NCBI RefSeq assembly: GCF_003259745.1
Contig: NZ_QLMC01000005.1
Location: 496,001-560,000, forward strand
Direction of reading: 5' to 3'
Origin: Larkinella arboricola
Lineage (GTDB): Bacteria > Bacteroidota > Bacteroidia > Cytophagales > Spirosomataceae
Length of the DNA stretch: 64,000 bases
Positions 29,237 to 38,057 of the stretch are shown piece by piece; position 1 is the stretch's first letter, and each line of letters opens with the position of its first letter. The translations under genes and the position numbers were made by a program. The notes under the pieces are model-generated. The model worked only from the letters and a program-made list of their open reading frames with translations, was not told the DNA's origin and searched no databases.

Positions 29237-30076
29237 TTAGTAAGTTAGCTTCGCCAGGTAATCAAAATCGTATTTGGCGCTTTCCATGGCGGTTTTCGGG
29301 TATTCTTCCTGCTCCACAAAGAAGTGTTTCATACCGGCTTTGTCCATGTTTTTGAGCATCTTCACAATGTCGATCTGGCCTTTGCCGAATTCGGTGCTTT
29401 CCTTTTTCTTGGCATCCATGTCTTTCAGGTGCCAGAGCGGGAAACGGCCCGGGTACTTGGCAAAATACTTCAGCGGATCGTTGCCCGTCAGGATGGCCCA
29501 ACCCAGGTCCATCTCCATTTTTACCAGCTTTGGGTCGCTTTTCTCGATCAGAATGTCGTACAGCACCTTGCCGTTTTTCTTTTCAAATTCATAATCGTGG
29601 TTGTGGTAACCAAATACCAGATTGGTTTTCTGGCAGTCTTCAGCGGCTTTGGAAAACAGGTCGGCGCAGCGCTCGTAATTGGAAATGGTTTGGCCCTCCG
29701 ATGGCAGGGATGAACATACGAGGTAACTCTGCCCGGCTTCGGCGGCCATATCCACCGACCGTTTCCAGTCTTTGTCGATGTGCACGTGCCCGCTGCGAAC
29801 GGTCATGCCCAGGTCACTGGCAATTTTCCTGATTTCTTTCGGTTTCAGACCGTAATAATTCCCTTTGTCGCTGCGAGCCGATTCCAGCTCCTTGTAACCG
29901 ATCTTGGCCAGTTGTTTCAGCGTTCCGACGGCGTCGGCCAGCATTTCCTTGCGGACCGTATAGAGTTGAATACCAACGTTTTTTACTTTAGCGGCTTCGG
30001 AAAGAGATGGGAATAAAAGCGCCCCGGCGGCCAGACTCCCCGATGTTTTCAGAAAATTCCTTCTGCTTGTCATCAT
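29237..30076 (-). CDS. Exported sugar phosphate isomerase/epimerase (Tat signal)
   Basis: This 279-residue protein has a twin-arginine signal (SRRNFLKTSGSLAAGALLF) followed by a TIM-barrel sugar isomerase domain: VGIQLYTVRKEML, LVFGYHNHDYEF (metal/active-site region), MDLGWAILTG and FVEQEEYPK. The Tat signal implies a folded, possibly metal-loaded enzyme in the periplasm. Start at 30076 or 30073 (two Met codons). Another exported homologue lies at 38058-38924. Confidence 0.9.
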   Translation of the reverse strand: MMTSRRNFLKTSGSLAAGALLFPSLSEAAKVKNVGIQLYTVRKEMLADAVGTLKQLAKIGYKELESARSDKGNYYGLKPKEIRKIASDLGMTVRSGHVHIDKDWKRSVDMAAEAGQSYLVCSSLPSEGQTISNYERCADLFSKAAEDCQKTNLVFGYHNHDYEFEKKNGKVLYDILIEKSDPKLVKMEMDLGWAILTGNDPLKYFAKYPGRFPLWHLKDMDAKKKESTEFGKGQIDIVKMLKNMDKAGMKHFFVEQEEYPKTAMESAKYDFDYLAKLTY

Positions 30077-30160
30077 AGTTTGATTAAAAATACGGATGCA
30101 ATAACGGCTCTATAAGTCGTAAACGGATAAAGTCTACTAACCCGGTTTTCGGGCCGCAAC

Positions 30161-30490
30161 CTACCATTTTTTAAAGACAAAAAAGACCGCCAGGACAATG
30201 AACAAAAAGCCAACAATGTAATTCCACTTAATTTCTTCTTTCAGATAAAAAACTGCGAAGGCCACAAACACCAGCAGACTGACCACTTCCTGAATGGTTT
30301 TGAGTTGAAAAGCAGTGAATTGATACGAACCAATGCGGTTGGCGGGTACGGCCAGGCAATATTCAATAAAGGCAATCAGCCAGCTAATCAGAATCACTTT
30401 CCATAAGGATTCACCTTTGTAGCGCAGGTGCCAGTACCAGGCCGTGGTCATAAACAGATTCGAAAAAAGTAATAGAACGATGGTTCGCAT
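30161..30490 (-). CDS. DMT family protein (DUF486)
   Basis: This 109-residue protein has four hydrophobic helices. It begins MRTIVLLLFSNLFMTTAWYWHL and ends VGFLFIVLAVFFVFKKW, with YCLAVPANRIGSYQFTAFQLKTIQE between, which is the DUF486 signature. It belongs to the drug/metabolite transporter clan, but the function is unknown. It is single-gene, divergent from nth. Confidence 0.9.
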   Translation of the reverse strand: MRTIVLLLFSNLFMTTAWYWHLRYKGESLWKVILISWLIAFIEYCLAVPANRIGSYQFTAFQLKTIQEVVSLLVFVAFAVFYLKEEIKWNYIVGFLFIVLAVFFVFKKW

Positions 30491-30616
30491 GATGGTTTAC
30501 AGAACGTTTGAAGAGAGTAAGCCGATAGATGGTTTCAATACCGTTACGAACGTAAATCTCCGTGAACTCTTTGGGGAAACCATAAACTTCGCGGCCTTTT
30601 TTGGGTTTAAGATTGC

Positions 30617-31279
30617 GTGAAGCCCAATTTTGATTTAACGCTGGTCCTGAGTCGGGTGGAGGAAGCCATCCGTCCCTATCCAAAAGCCGCCATGTTCGAC
30701 TTGTTCGAGCGGGGGTACAACACGGTTTTTGAACAACTGATTTCCTGCATCATTTCCATCCGGACGCTCGACGAAACCACCATTCCGGTGTCCCTGCGGC
30801 TTTTTGAAGTCGCCCGAACGCCCCAGCAACTCCTGAAACTCGACCCGGCGGCTCTGGCCGAACTGCTCTACGGAACGCAGTATCCGGACCAAAAAGCCTA
30901 CACAATGCTGGGGATTGCCAAACGGGCCGTGGAAGAATTTAACGGCCAGATTCCCGCCGATTTCGAAACGCTGACTTCGTTTAAAGGCGTTGGCCCCAAG
31001 TGTGCCAATTTGACGCTGGGCGTAGCCACCGGGCAGGCCGCCATTAGCGTCGATATTCACGTGCACCGCGTCACCAACCGCTGGGGATATGTCCGGACCG
31101 GTCAGCCCGAGCAGACCCTGAAGGTATTGGAAAAGCAGGTGCCCGTAGCGCAATGGATTGACATCAACCGGCTGCTGATGCCGTTCGGAAAGCACATCTG
31201 TACCGGAACGCTGCCGAAGTGCTCCACCTGCCCCGTCCTGGAATACTGCGAACAGGTGGGCGTAACCAGGCATCGCTGA
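30617..31279 (+). CDS. nth: Endonuclease III-like DNA glycosylase/AP lyase
   Basis: This 220-residue protein has the helix-hairpin-helix motif FKGVGPKCANLTLGVA with the likely catalytic Lys in GPKCA. The conserved Asp follows in SVDIHVHRVTNRWGY, and a [4Fe-4S] cluster loop is seen at C-x6-C-x2-C-x5-C (CTGTLPKCSTCPVLEYC). It removes oxidised pyrimidines and nicks abasic DNA. It is slightly diverged from classic Nth (GPKC in place of GRKT). A weak terminator follows. Confidence 0.9.
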   Translation: MKPNFDLTLVLSRVEEAIRPYPKAAMFDLFERGYNTVFEQLISCIISIRTLDETTIPVSLRLFEVARTPQQLLKLDPAALAELLYGTQYPDQKAYTMLGIAKRAVEEFNGQIPADFETLTSFKGVGPKCANLTLGVATGQAAISVDIHVHRVTNRWGYVRTGQPEQTLKVLEKQVPVAQWIDINRLLMPFGKHICTGTLPKCSTCPVLEYCEQVGVTRHR

Positions 31280-31325
31280 CCAGCCCTGAAACCGTTTTTT
31301 GGAAGAACCGCCTGACATAAAAAAA

Positions 31326-31346
31326 CTCCGTCCAAAATTGGCGGAG
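31326..31346 (+). terminator. Weak terminator after nth
   Basis: CTCCG pairs with CGGAG around a short loop that may also pair CC with GG. It is followed by CTTTTC. It lies 46 nt past the nth stop; it could serve the FAS1 gene on the other strand, which ends at 31405. Confidence 0.5.
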
Positions 31347-31404
31347 CTTTTCGATAGGGTTCGCAATCCTGCGAACGTTTGTAGAACGGCTTCTACTGCG
31401 TAAA

Positions 31405-32370
31405 TCAGGGCAGCAGCACCCGGTCAATCACGTGTACAACACCGTTGGTTGCCAGGATGTTGGCCCGTGTTACCTTGGCGGTCTGGTTGTTGTTGCCATT
31501 GCCCAGGAAGCCGACGCCGGTATTGGAGACGTCCGCACGGAGCGTACCCCCCTGCGCCGTGGTCACCGTGGCGTCATCAGTTAGGTTAGTAGAAAAGGCC
31601 CGGCTTGCAATCACGTGATACGTCAGAATGTTTGTCAGCGTCTGAACAGGCGCGGCATTGATTGCAGCGGCATCCGCAAAACCGGCTGCCTGAAACGCGG
31701 CATTGGTCGGGGCCAGCACCGTCAGCGGACCCGCAGCCGACAGGGCATCCAGAACAGGGGCTCCACCCCGGGTAACGGCGGCTACCAGCAGACTCAGCTC
31801 CGGATTGGCCTGGGCAATCTGAACGATGTTTTGCGTCGCAGGCATCAGCACTCGATCAATCACGTGAATGACACCGTTTGAAGCTCCCAGGTCGGCCTGC
31901 GTAACGCGTGCGCCGTTGACCGAAACACCGGTAGCGTCTTTGGTGACGTAAAGCGTGCCGTTGCTGAGCGTCGGTACGGCGGTATTGGCCGCCGTCGGGA
32001 TGTCGGCCGCTCCGATGCGCTGACCCACCACATGGTATTGCAGAACGGCTTGCAGGGTTTCAACGGGTGCCGCATTGATGGCGGCTTCGTTGGCAAAACC
32101 GGCCGCCTGGAAAGCCGCATTGGTCGGCGCAAAAACCGTCAGCGTACCCGTTCGCAGGGCGTCGGCCAGCCCGGCCCGGACGACAGCCGCTTCCAGCAGG
32201 CTAAAGTCGGCATTGTTGACGACGGCATCAGTGATGTTGGAAAGCGCCGGTTGATCGTCGTCATCGTCGTTGTTACAACCCGACAACGTTACCAGTGATG
32301 CACTGAGCAGGACGACCGTAGCCATACGCAGGCGGCTGAACGGTCGGAGAATGGATGGAATGGACATCAT
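31405..32370 (-). CDS. Lipoprotein with two fasciclin (FAS1) domains
   Basis: This 321-residue protein has a lipoprotein signal (lipobox TLSGC, Cys32), a short Asp run (DDDDD), and two tandem FAS1 domains (about 45-180 and 185-321). Each carries TLTVFAPTNAAFQAAGF or a near copy, and ends with NGVIHVIDRVL. The domains are visibly duplicated, including at the DNA level. FAS1 proteins mediate cell-surface adhesion. Monocistronic. The first Met codons are at 32370 and 32367. Confidence 0.93.
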   Translation of the reverse strand: MMSIPSILRPFSRLRMATVVLLSASLVTLSGCNNDDDDDQPALSNITDAVVNNADFSLLEAAVVRAGLADALRTGTLTVFAPTNAAFQAAGFANEAAINAAPVETLQAVLQYHVVGQRIGAADIPTAANTAVPTLSNGTLYVTKDATGVSVNGARVTQADLGASNGVIHVIDRVLMPATQNIVQIAQANPELSLLVAAVTRGGAPVLDALSAAGPLTVLAPTNAAFQAAGFADAAAINAAPVQTLTNILTYHVIASRAFSTNLTDDATVTTAQGGTLRADVSNTGVGFLGNGNNNQTAKVTRANILATNGVVHVIDRVLLP

Positions 32371-32583
32371 GAACTCGTTTGATTAAACAGGTTTGTTACT
32401 GACCAGCCCCGGCTAATCCGGGCCTGTTGCCTCATAGTATCGCGTCGTTGAAGGATCTCACAAAAAATTTTCTTCTTTTTTGAAAAAACCGGTTTTCGGA
32501 TTTCCGGAGGCCAGACCCTAACATTTTAGTTAGTCAATCCGTTACCCCCTCTGACATTAGATAGACCAAACCGACAAGTCTGT

Positions 32584-33225
32584 ATGGCTTACTCCGTACC
32601 GGAAATACCGCATGCGCTCTGGCAGGGCCTGAAACGGCGCGACCCGCACAGCCTGAGCGCGCTGTATCGGTTGACTTACAGCGATCTGCTGAATTTTGGA
32701 ATGTATTTTGGCTTTACTGCCACCGTGACGAAAGATGCGATTAACCAGTTGTATGCCGAATGGTGGGAGCGGGGAGAGCAGTTGCCCGAGGTCGTCAATC
32801 TCCGTTCGTACCTTATTACCGCCCTTCGGCGCAAGCTCATGAAAGATTTCAGGCACGATGCGCGGTTTTCCGAACTGACCGTTCTGGATGGAGCCACTCT
32901 GGACGGAGCCGCTCTGGACGGAGCCGCCGAACCGCCTTATGAAGAACTGATTGTGCAGGCACAGGAGCAGGAGCATAGGCAGCAACAGCTCCGGCTGGCA
33001 CTCGACCGGCTGACGCCCCGCCAGCGCCAGTTGATTGAACTGCGGTTTTTCCGGAACAAACGCAACGAGGAAATCGCCGAGTCGACGGGGATGCACATCA
33101 ACACGGTTTACAATACCCTGTCGTCGGCGCTCAAACTGCTCCGGCAGACGCTGGCCCCCGGCTCGAAAGAAAAAACTTCGCTGATTCATGTTTGGTGGTT
33201 GCTTTTTGCCATATTCGGCTTGTGA
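32584..33225 (+). CDS. RNA polymerase sigma factor, ECF-like, heading a FecR/TonB receptor unit
   Basis: This 213-residue protein shows a sigma region 2 (YAEWWERGEQLPEVVNLRSYLITALRRKLMKDF) and region 4 (LDRLTPRQRQLIELRFFRNKRNEEIAESTGMHINTVYN). It is longer than most ECF factors because of the linker, which holds three 15-bp tandem repeats coding LDGAT-LDGAA-LDGAA (residues 101-115). It is followed by a FecR-type anti-sigma gene and an STN-bearing TonB receptor, so it is probably released by a surface signal. Confidence 0.9.
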   Translation: MAYSVPEIPHALWQGLKRRDPHSLSALYRLTYSDLLNFGMYFGFTATVTKDAINQLYAEWWERGEQLPEVVNLRSYLITALRRKLMKDFRHDARFSELTVLDGATLDGAALDGAAEPPYEELIVQAQEQEHRQQQLRLALDRLTPRQRQLIELRFFRNKRNEEIAESTGMHINTVYNTLSSALKLLRQTLAPGSKEKTSLIHVWWLLFAIFGL

Positions 33226-33296
33226 GATTCCAGTGGTTACTGGTACTATTGATCAGCACTTAACCCCGGTCCTCTTTTCGGGTATTGACGGTATTC

Positions 33297-34292
33297 ATGC
33301 AGTTCGAGGATTACAAGACCGACGATTTTTTGATGGACGACAGTTTTGTGGCCTACCGCACCAGGAGCAATTCGGCCGCCGTCGCGTTCTGGACGGAATG
33401 GCAGCGCGGGCTTCCCCCTAATCTGGCGGAATTCCGGGAGGCTGAGCGGCTTTTTGATGTACTCAGTGGCAACAGGCCCGAGCTGGAGCAGTCGCTCGAA
33501 GAACTGAAAGGGTTGATTGCCGACCGGGAGAAAACCCGGGCTGTCGACTGGCAACCGAAGCGGAAAGGCTTCTGGCGGGGGCGGTGGCTTCTGGCGGCCT
33601 GTGTGCTGCTGGTGTGCGGGCTGGGTGGCTACTGGTTATGGCAGAATCAGCCGGTTTCTTACGAGACAGCCTACGGTGAGCAGCGCGTAGTGCCATTGCC
33701 CGATGGTTCACAGGTGACGCTCAACAGCCATTCGCGCCTGACGTTCCGGCGGAACTGGTCGGCGGCTGAAAACCGTGAGGTAACGCTTGACGGTGAGGGT
33801 TTTTTTGTGGTTCGGCATTTGGCAACGAACGCGCCGTTTCGGGTATTGACGGCTGACGCCTTTCGGGTTGAAGTCCTGGGAACGGAATTTACCATGACCC
33901 ACCGCGACCGGCTGCAACGCGTGGTGCTGCACGAAGGGAAGGTGCAGGTCAGCGGGGCTGCGGATGGGAAAATCCTGGAGCTGCGGCCGGGGCAACTGGC
34001 CGAACGAGACACCCGAACCGGCCAGTTGAGCCAGCGTACCGCTCTACCTGAACGGTACAATGCCTGGCTGCGGAACCAGCTGTCGTTTGACGGGGCCACC
34101 CTGCCCGAAGCGGTTCGGCAGATCGAGGAGCAGTTTGGCGTACAAATCAGGTTGGCGCCGGGTGCTGATGCGGGACGACGATTTACCGGTATTTTGCCCA
34201 TGAAAAATCCCGATCACCTCATCAACATTGTAGCCAAGTATAATGGGTTAACCGTCAGGCGTGAAGCCGATGCGTATGTCTTAACCCGCTGA
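33297..34292 (+). CDS. FecR family anti-sigma factor
   Basis: This 331-residue protein is read from the ATG at 33297 (MQFEDYKTDDFL); an upstream in-frame ATG at 33285 would add four residues. A cytoplasmic N-terminal domain (1-95) is followed by one transmembrane helix (WLLAACVLLVCGLGGYWLW) and a periplasmic FecR domain (YETAYGEQRVVPLPDGSQVTLNSHSRLTF ... VEVLGTEFTMTH). The C-terminal DUF4974-like part (LSFDGATLPEAVRQIEEQFGV) is typical for Bacteroidota. It holds the sigma factor upstream and receives the signal from the TonB receptor 8 nt downstream. Confidence 0.93.
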   Translation: MQFEDYKTDDFLMDDSFVAYRTRSNSAAVAFWTEWQRGLPPNLAEFREAERLFDVLSGNRPELEQSLEELKGLIADREKTRAVDWQPKRKGFWRGRWLLAACVLLVCGLGGYWLWQNQPVSYETAYGEQRVVPLPDGSQVTLNSHSRLTFRRNWSAAENREVTLDGEGFFVVRHLATNAPFRVLTADAFRVEVLGTEFTMTHRDRLQRVVLHEGKVQVSGAADGKILELRPGQLAERDTRTGQLSQRTALPERYNAWLRNQLSFDGATLPEAVRQIEEQFGVQIRLAPGADAGRRFTGILPMKNPDHLINIVAKYNGLTVRREADAYVLTR

Positions 34293-34300
34293 ACCCGAGC

Positions 34301-36973
34301 ATGAATATACCTGTACGCAGCAGCGGATGGTGCCGAATCTGGATGTATGGCTGGTTAACGGCGCTGGGGTTAACCGGAACGCTGTCGCGTGCCCAGTCGC
34401 CGGTAGCGCTGGAGCGTTTGCTGCAAACCCTGAATCAGAAGCGGGGGACTTATTTTCTGTACGATGAAGGGCTGCTGAAAGGGGTGCGGATTACGGCATC
34501 AGTGAATTGGAAAGCCCCAACCGAAACCATTCTGGCAACCCTGCTGACCGGCACCGGATTGACGTTCCGTCAGTTAAATGACTGTTACCTGATTGAGTCC
34601 GGGCCAACGATCGCCAGTCCGGCACCTGCTAGCCGGGCCGCAGGGCAGACGGTGACCGTCAGCGGCTTTGTTCGCGAAAAAGACAGCCGCGAGCAGATCA
34701 ACGGCGCAACGGTTTATGCCGGGACGGCTGCCACAACCACCAACCCGTATGGCTACTACGTCCTGCGGATTCCGGCGCGTGATACGGTCGAACTGACCGT
34801 GTCGATGGTGGGATACCAGCGGTTTTACCGCCGGATGAGCTTTGTTAAGCCGGGTTCGCTGGATATCGATTTAATGCCCAATACCTTGCTGGATGAAGTG
34901 GTGCTGACCGATGCGGCTGGCGAGCGGGCGTTGGGTTCGGCCAGAACCGGGCGGTTGCTGCTGCCAGCCGCGCAGATTGCCAGTACGCCCGCTTTGCTGG
35001 GTGAAAAAGACGTACTCCGAACGTTGCAGTTTGTCGCGGGAATTCAGCCGGGGCTGACCGGGCAGGTGGGACTGCACGTGCGCGGGGGCGGGGCCGACCA
35101 GAACCTCCTGATGCTCGACGAAGCCCCGGTTTATAATGCCAATCACCTGTTTGGTTTTTTTTCCGCCATTAATGTCGATGCTTTAAAAAACGTGAAGCTG
35201 GAAAAAGGCGGTTTTTCGTCGCGGTACGGCGGTCGGCTGTCGTCGGTGGTGGATATGGCGATGCGGGAGGGCAACCGGCAGCAGTTGAAAGGTGCTGCGG
35301 GCACGGGTATTCTGACTTCCCGGCTGTTGCTGGAAGGGCCGCTGGTGCGCGGTAAGGCGTCTTTTCTGGTGGCCGCCCGTCGCTCAAACCTGAGCCCTGT
35401 GTTGGGTAACTTCATTGCGTCGGTGGTAGAAGATTATAGCGGAACTGCCTGGAAAGCGGGCTTTTATGACCTGAATGCCAAGCTGAACGTTGACCTGAAC
35501 CGGTCGAACAAGCTATATCTGAGCGGGTATGTTGGCCGTAATCATTTTGGCGGAGGGGATAGCCTGAACCAGACCCAGCGGTGGCTGAACGAGCTTACCT
35601 GGCAGAATCAGACCGGCAACCTGCGCTGGAATCACTTGTTTTCCGAAAAGCTGTTCAGCAACACGTCGCTGATTTTTAGTCGGTATGACTTTGAAACGCA
35701 CCGCCAGTACGTCAGCACCGCAGAACCCCGGGCCGGACTGGTGACCGATTTTTGGCGGTATTTCGACGGCCTGACGGATGTAACCGTCAAATCCGATTTC
35801 GACTACTTCCCGGTTTCCCGGCATCACCTGCAAGTGGGCCTGATCAGCACGTACCGGGCTTACCGGCTCAATGGCTTCCAGATGACAACCTCGTCGGCGC
35901 TGGAAAACCAGTCGGGGCTGGAAAAAACCGCATCGCTCGAAACATCGGCCTATGCCGAAGATACCTGGCAATCCGGCAACCGGCTCACCCTCAGTGCCGG
36001 TGGACGATTGACCCATTACCGCAGCGGGGGGCATACGTCCCTGCGGGCCGAACCCCGGCTGGCTATAGCCGTCAAACTGACGGAAAAACAGGCACTGCGG
36101 GCGTCTTTTTCCGACATGAGTCAGTTTGTTCACCTGTTGTCGAACACCGGGCTGGGGCTGCCTACCGACTTATGGGTCCCGGCTACCGACCTCATTAAAC
36201 CGCAACGGGCGCGGCAGGTGGTACTGGGGCTGGTACGGGATTTCAACCCGCGCTGGCAGCTCACCGTCGAAGCCTACCGAAAATGGATGCGGCACGTGAT
36301 CAGCTACCGCGAGGAGGCCGACTTCATTGGCATTACGAGCGCCGTTCGGGCCGCTGAAGTAAGCTGGGAACGCAATGTTACCTCGGGACACGGACAGGCT
36401 TCCGGTCTGGAAACGACCCTGCAATCGCACTCCGGTCGGCTGACGGGCTCGCTCAATTACACCTGGTCCGTAACGCGCTGGCGGTTTCCTGAACTCAACA
36501 ACGGGAAGGCGTTTTATCCGTTGCACGACCGGCGGCACAGTGTATCGCTGACCGGTTTGTATACCTTTACCCCCCGTTTGCGGCTGTCGGCGGCCTGGAC
36601 GTTCAGCTCCGGCAATCCGTTTTCGGTACCCGTATCCGGCGTACCCAGTTTCGGGCATTGGGGACTCGGAAAACCGGATGTGGCCATCAGCCCTTCCGAG
36701 CAACTGTTTGGAACGGAAACACCCCTGGTACAGGTCCAGACGGCATTCAGCAACTTCCGGGCGCAGGCCAGCCACCGGCTGGATGTAACGCTACAGGCCG
36801 ACCTGGGCCGGGGGCGGTTTCGGCACCGGCTGGAAGTAGGAGCCGTCAATGCGTACGGACGTCGGAATCCGTTCTATTACGACCTGATTATCAACCCGGC
36901 CGGAGTGTTGTCGCTTCGGCGCGTGTCGCTGTTTACGTTTGTGCCTTCTGTCAATTACCTGGTTTATTTCTGA
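34301..36973 (+). CDS. TonB-dependent receptor with STN signalling domain
   Basis: This 890-residue protein has a signal peptide and then an STN (secretin/TonB short N-terminal) domain (about 30-100: RLLQTLNQKRGTYFLYDEGLL). A carboxypeptidase-regulatory-like domain follows (VTVSGFVREKDSREQINGATVY), then a plug (LHVRGGGADQNLLMLDEAPVYN) and a barrel. The STN domain is the part that contacts FecR in transmembrane signalling receptors. It is 8 nt after fecR and 3 nt before the DUF4249 gene. It probably imports an iron chelate or other metal complex; the ligand is not evident. Confidence 0.94.
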   Translation: MNIPVRSSGWCRIWMYGWLTALGLTGTLSRAQSPVALERLLQTLNQKRGTYFLYDEGLLKGVRITASVNWKAPTETILATLLTGTGLTFRQLNDCYLIESGPTIASPAPASRAAGQTVTVSGFVREKDSREQINGATVYAGTAATTTNPYGYYVLRIPARDTVELTVSMVGYQRFYRRMSFVKPGSLDIDLMPNTLLDEVVLTDAAGERALGSARTGRLLLPAAQIASTPALLGEKDVLRTLQFVAGIQPGLTGQVGLHVRGGGADQNLLMLDEAPVYNANHLFGFFSAINVDALKNVKLEKGGFSSRYGGRLSSVVDMAMREGNRQQLKGAAGTGILTSRLLLEGPLVRGKASFLVAARRSNLSPVLGNFIASVVEDYSGTAWKAGFYDLNAKLNVDLNRSNKLYLSGYVGRNHFGGGDSLNQTQRWLNELTWQNQTGNLRWNHLFSEKLFSNTSLIFSRYDFETHRQYVSTAEPRAGLVTDFWRYFDGLTDVTVKSDFDYFPVSRHHLQVGLISTYRAYRLNGFQMTTSSALENQSGLEKTASLETSAYAEDTWQSGNRLTLSAGGRLTHYRSGGHTSLRAEPRLAIAVKLTEKQALRASFSDMSQFVHLLSNTGLGLPTDLWVPATDLIKPQRARQVVLGLVRDFNPRWQLTVEAYRKWMRHVISYREEADFIGITSAVRAAEVSWERNVTSGHGQASGLETTLQSHSGRLTGSLNYTWSVTRWRFPELNNGKAFYPLHDRRHSVSLTGLYTFTPRLRLSAAWTFSSGNPFSVPVSGVPSFGHWGLGKPDVAISPSEQLFGTETPLVQVQTAFSNFRAQASHRLDVTLQADLGRGRFRHRLEVGAVNAYGRRNPFYYDLIINPAGVLSLRRVSLFTFVPSVNYLVYF

Positions 36974-36976
36974 CCG

Positions 36977-37885
36977 ATGCGAACCGTACTGACGCTTTTT
37001 CTGGGAATGATGCTGACGGCCTGTCTCCGGTCGGTCGATGAATTGTCGGTGGATGCCTTACCCATCGACCGGGTGACCAAGCCGAATGTGGTCTGTTTCA
37101 TCTCTCCGCAGGATACGGTTTTGACCGCCAAAATCGCGATGTCTGAACCGCAGATCGTCTCGTCGTTTACCGAATCGCTGGTGGTCAAAGATGCGGTGGT
37201 GTTGCTCAGCGACAGCAGCCGGAGCATTCAGCTCGTGTATGACGATAAACTGATGTATTACCGGGCCGTTCCGCAGGGGCGGTTTACGATCCGGCCCGGA
37301 ATGACGTACCGCCTGACGGTGAGCATGAGCGGGAACCGGAGTGTGACGGCGGAGGCCACGGTACCGCAGGCCGTTCTGATTGACCGGGTTTCGGTGGATT
37401 CGACGGTGACACGCAACAGCGCCAATGCGGCCCTGACCACGTATACCACCACCCTTTACTGGACCTCACCGGGCACGGGCAGGAACGGCTCGAATTATTA
37501 CCGGGGATGGGCCGAAATTGATCAGCAGATTGTCGAACGGGAAACCGGTCTGCCCGTAAGCCGTCGGACCAGCGAGCCGTCGTTTTTTGTCGAACGGGAA
37601 ACCGGGCAGGCTGGAGCGCTGCGGCTTATGACCGGCCAGCACACCCTGCTGACGGGGCCGACGACGGGTACGCAAACGCAGCGAATCCGGGCTGGGTTGC
37701 TGACAACCGATGAGAATTATTACCGGTATCACACGTCCCTGCGGGAACAGTTTGTGAATCAGCAGCAGAACTTTGCCAATCCAACCGTGCTGTATTCCAA
37801 CATTGCGGGCGGGTACGGTTTGTTTGCGGCTTACAATGGTTCGTATATAACCGTAGAGCCAGCGAACCAGCGGTCCAGTAAGTAG
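36977..37885 (+). CDS. DUF4249 lipoprotein, receptor partner
   Basis: This 302-residue lipoprotein (Cys16 in MMLTACLRS) belongs to DUF4249: VCFISPQDTVLTAKIAMSEPQ near the start, VKDAVVLLSDSSRSIQL, and RFTIRPGMTYRLTVSM. Such proteins regularly follow Bacteroidota TonB-dependent receptors of this type and are thought to be surface-exposed partners. It starts 3 nt after the receptor stop, so the two are surely co-translated. It ends the sigma-FecR-receptor operon. Confidence 0.9.
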   Translation: MRTVLTLFLGMMLTACLRSVDELSVDALPIDRVTKPNVVCFISPQDTVLTAKIAMSEPQIVSSFTESLVVKDAVVLLSDSSRSIQLVYDDKLMYYRAVPQGRFTIRPGMTYRLTVSMSGNRSVTAEATVPQAVLIDRVSVDSTVTRNSANAALTTYTTTLYWTSPGTGRNGSNYYRGWAEIDQQIVERETGLPVSRRTSEPSFFVERETGQAGALRLMTGQHTLLTGPTTGTQTQRIRAGLLTTDENYYRYHTSLREQFVNQQQNFANPTVLYSNIAGGYGLFAAYNGSYITVEPANQRSSK

Positions 37886-37998
37886 GCGGTTCCAGTCTAA
37901 AACCGCCGTCGTTGCGCCGTGGTACGGTTTTCAGGAAACCAACCCCTTTGAAAAACGGATGCTGGCCGGGTATGGGTTGGGCTGAAAGCGTAAAAAAA

Positions 37999-38030
37999 GT
38001 GCTGTTCGGGCGGATTTTCCCAAACAGCAC
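37999..38030 (-). terminator. Terminator of the isomerase gene at 38058
   Basis: GTGCTGTTCGGG (37999-38010) pairs with CCCAAACAGCAC (38019-38030) with one mismatch. On the minus strand the stem is followed by TTTTTTTA. It lies 28 nt past the stop of the isomerase gene. Confidence 0.85.
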
Positions 38031-38057
38031 CTCGGCACCGGCGGTTTGCGACCGGTT

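Noticed and set aside
31615-32298. Repeated near-identical segments in the FAS1 gene as a mobile or CRISPR-like repeat
   Set aside because: They are the in-frame duplication of the FAS1 domain.
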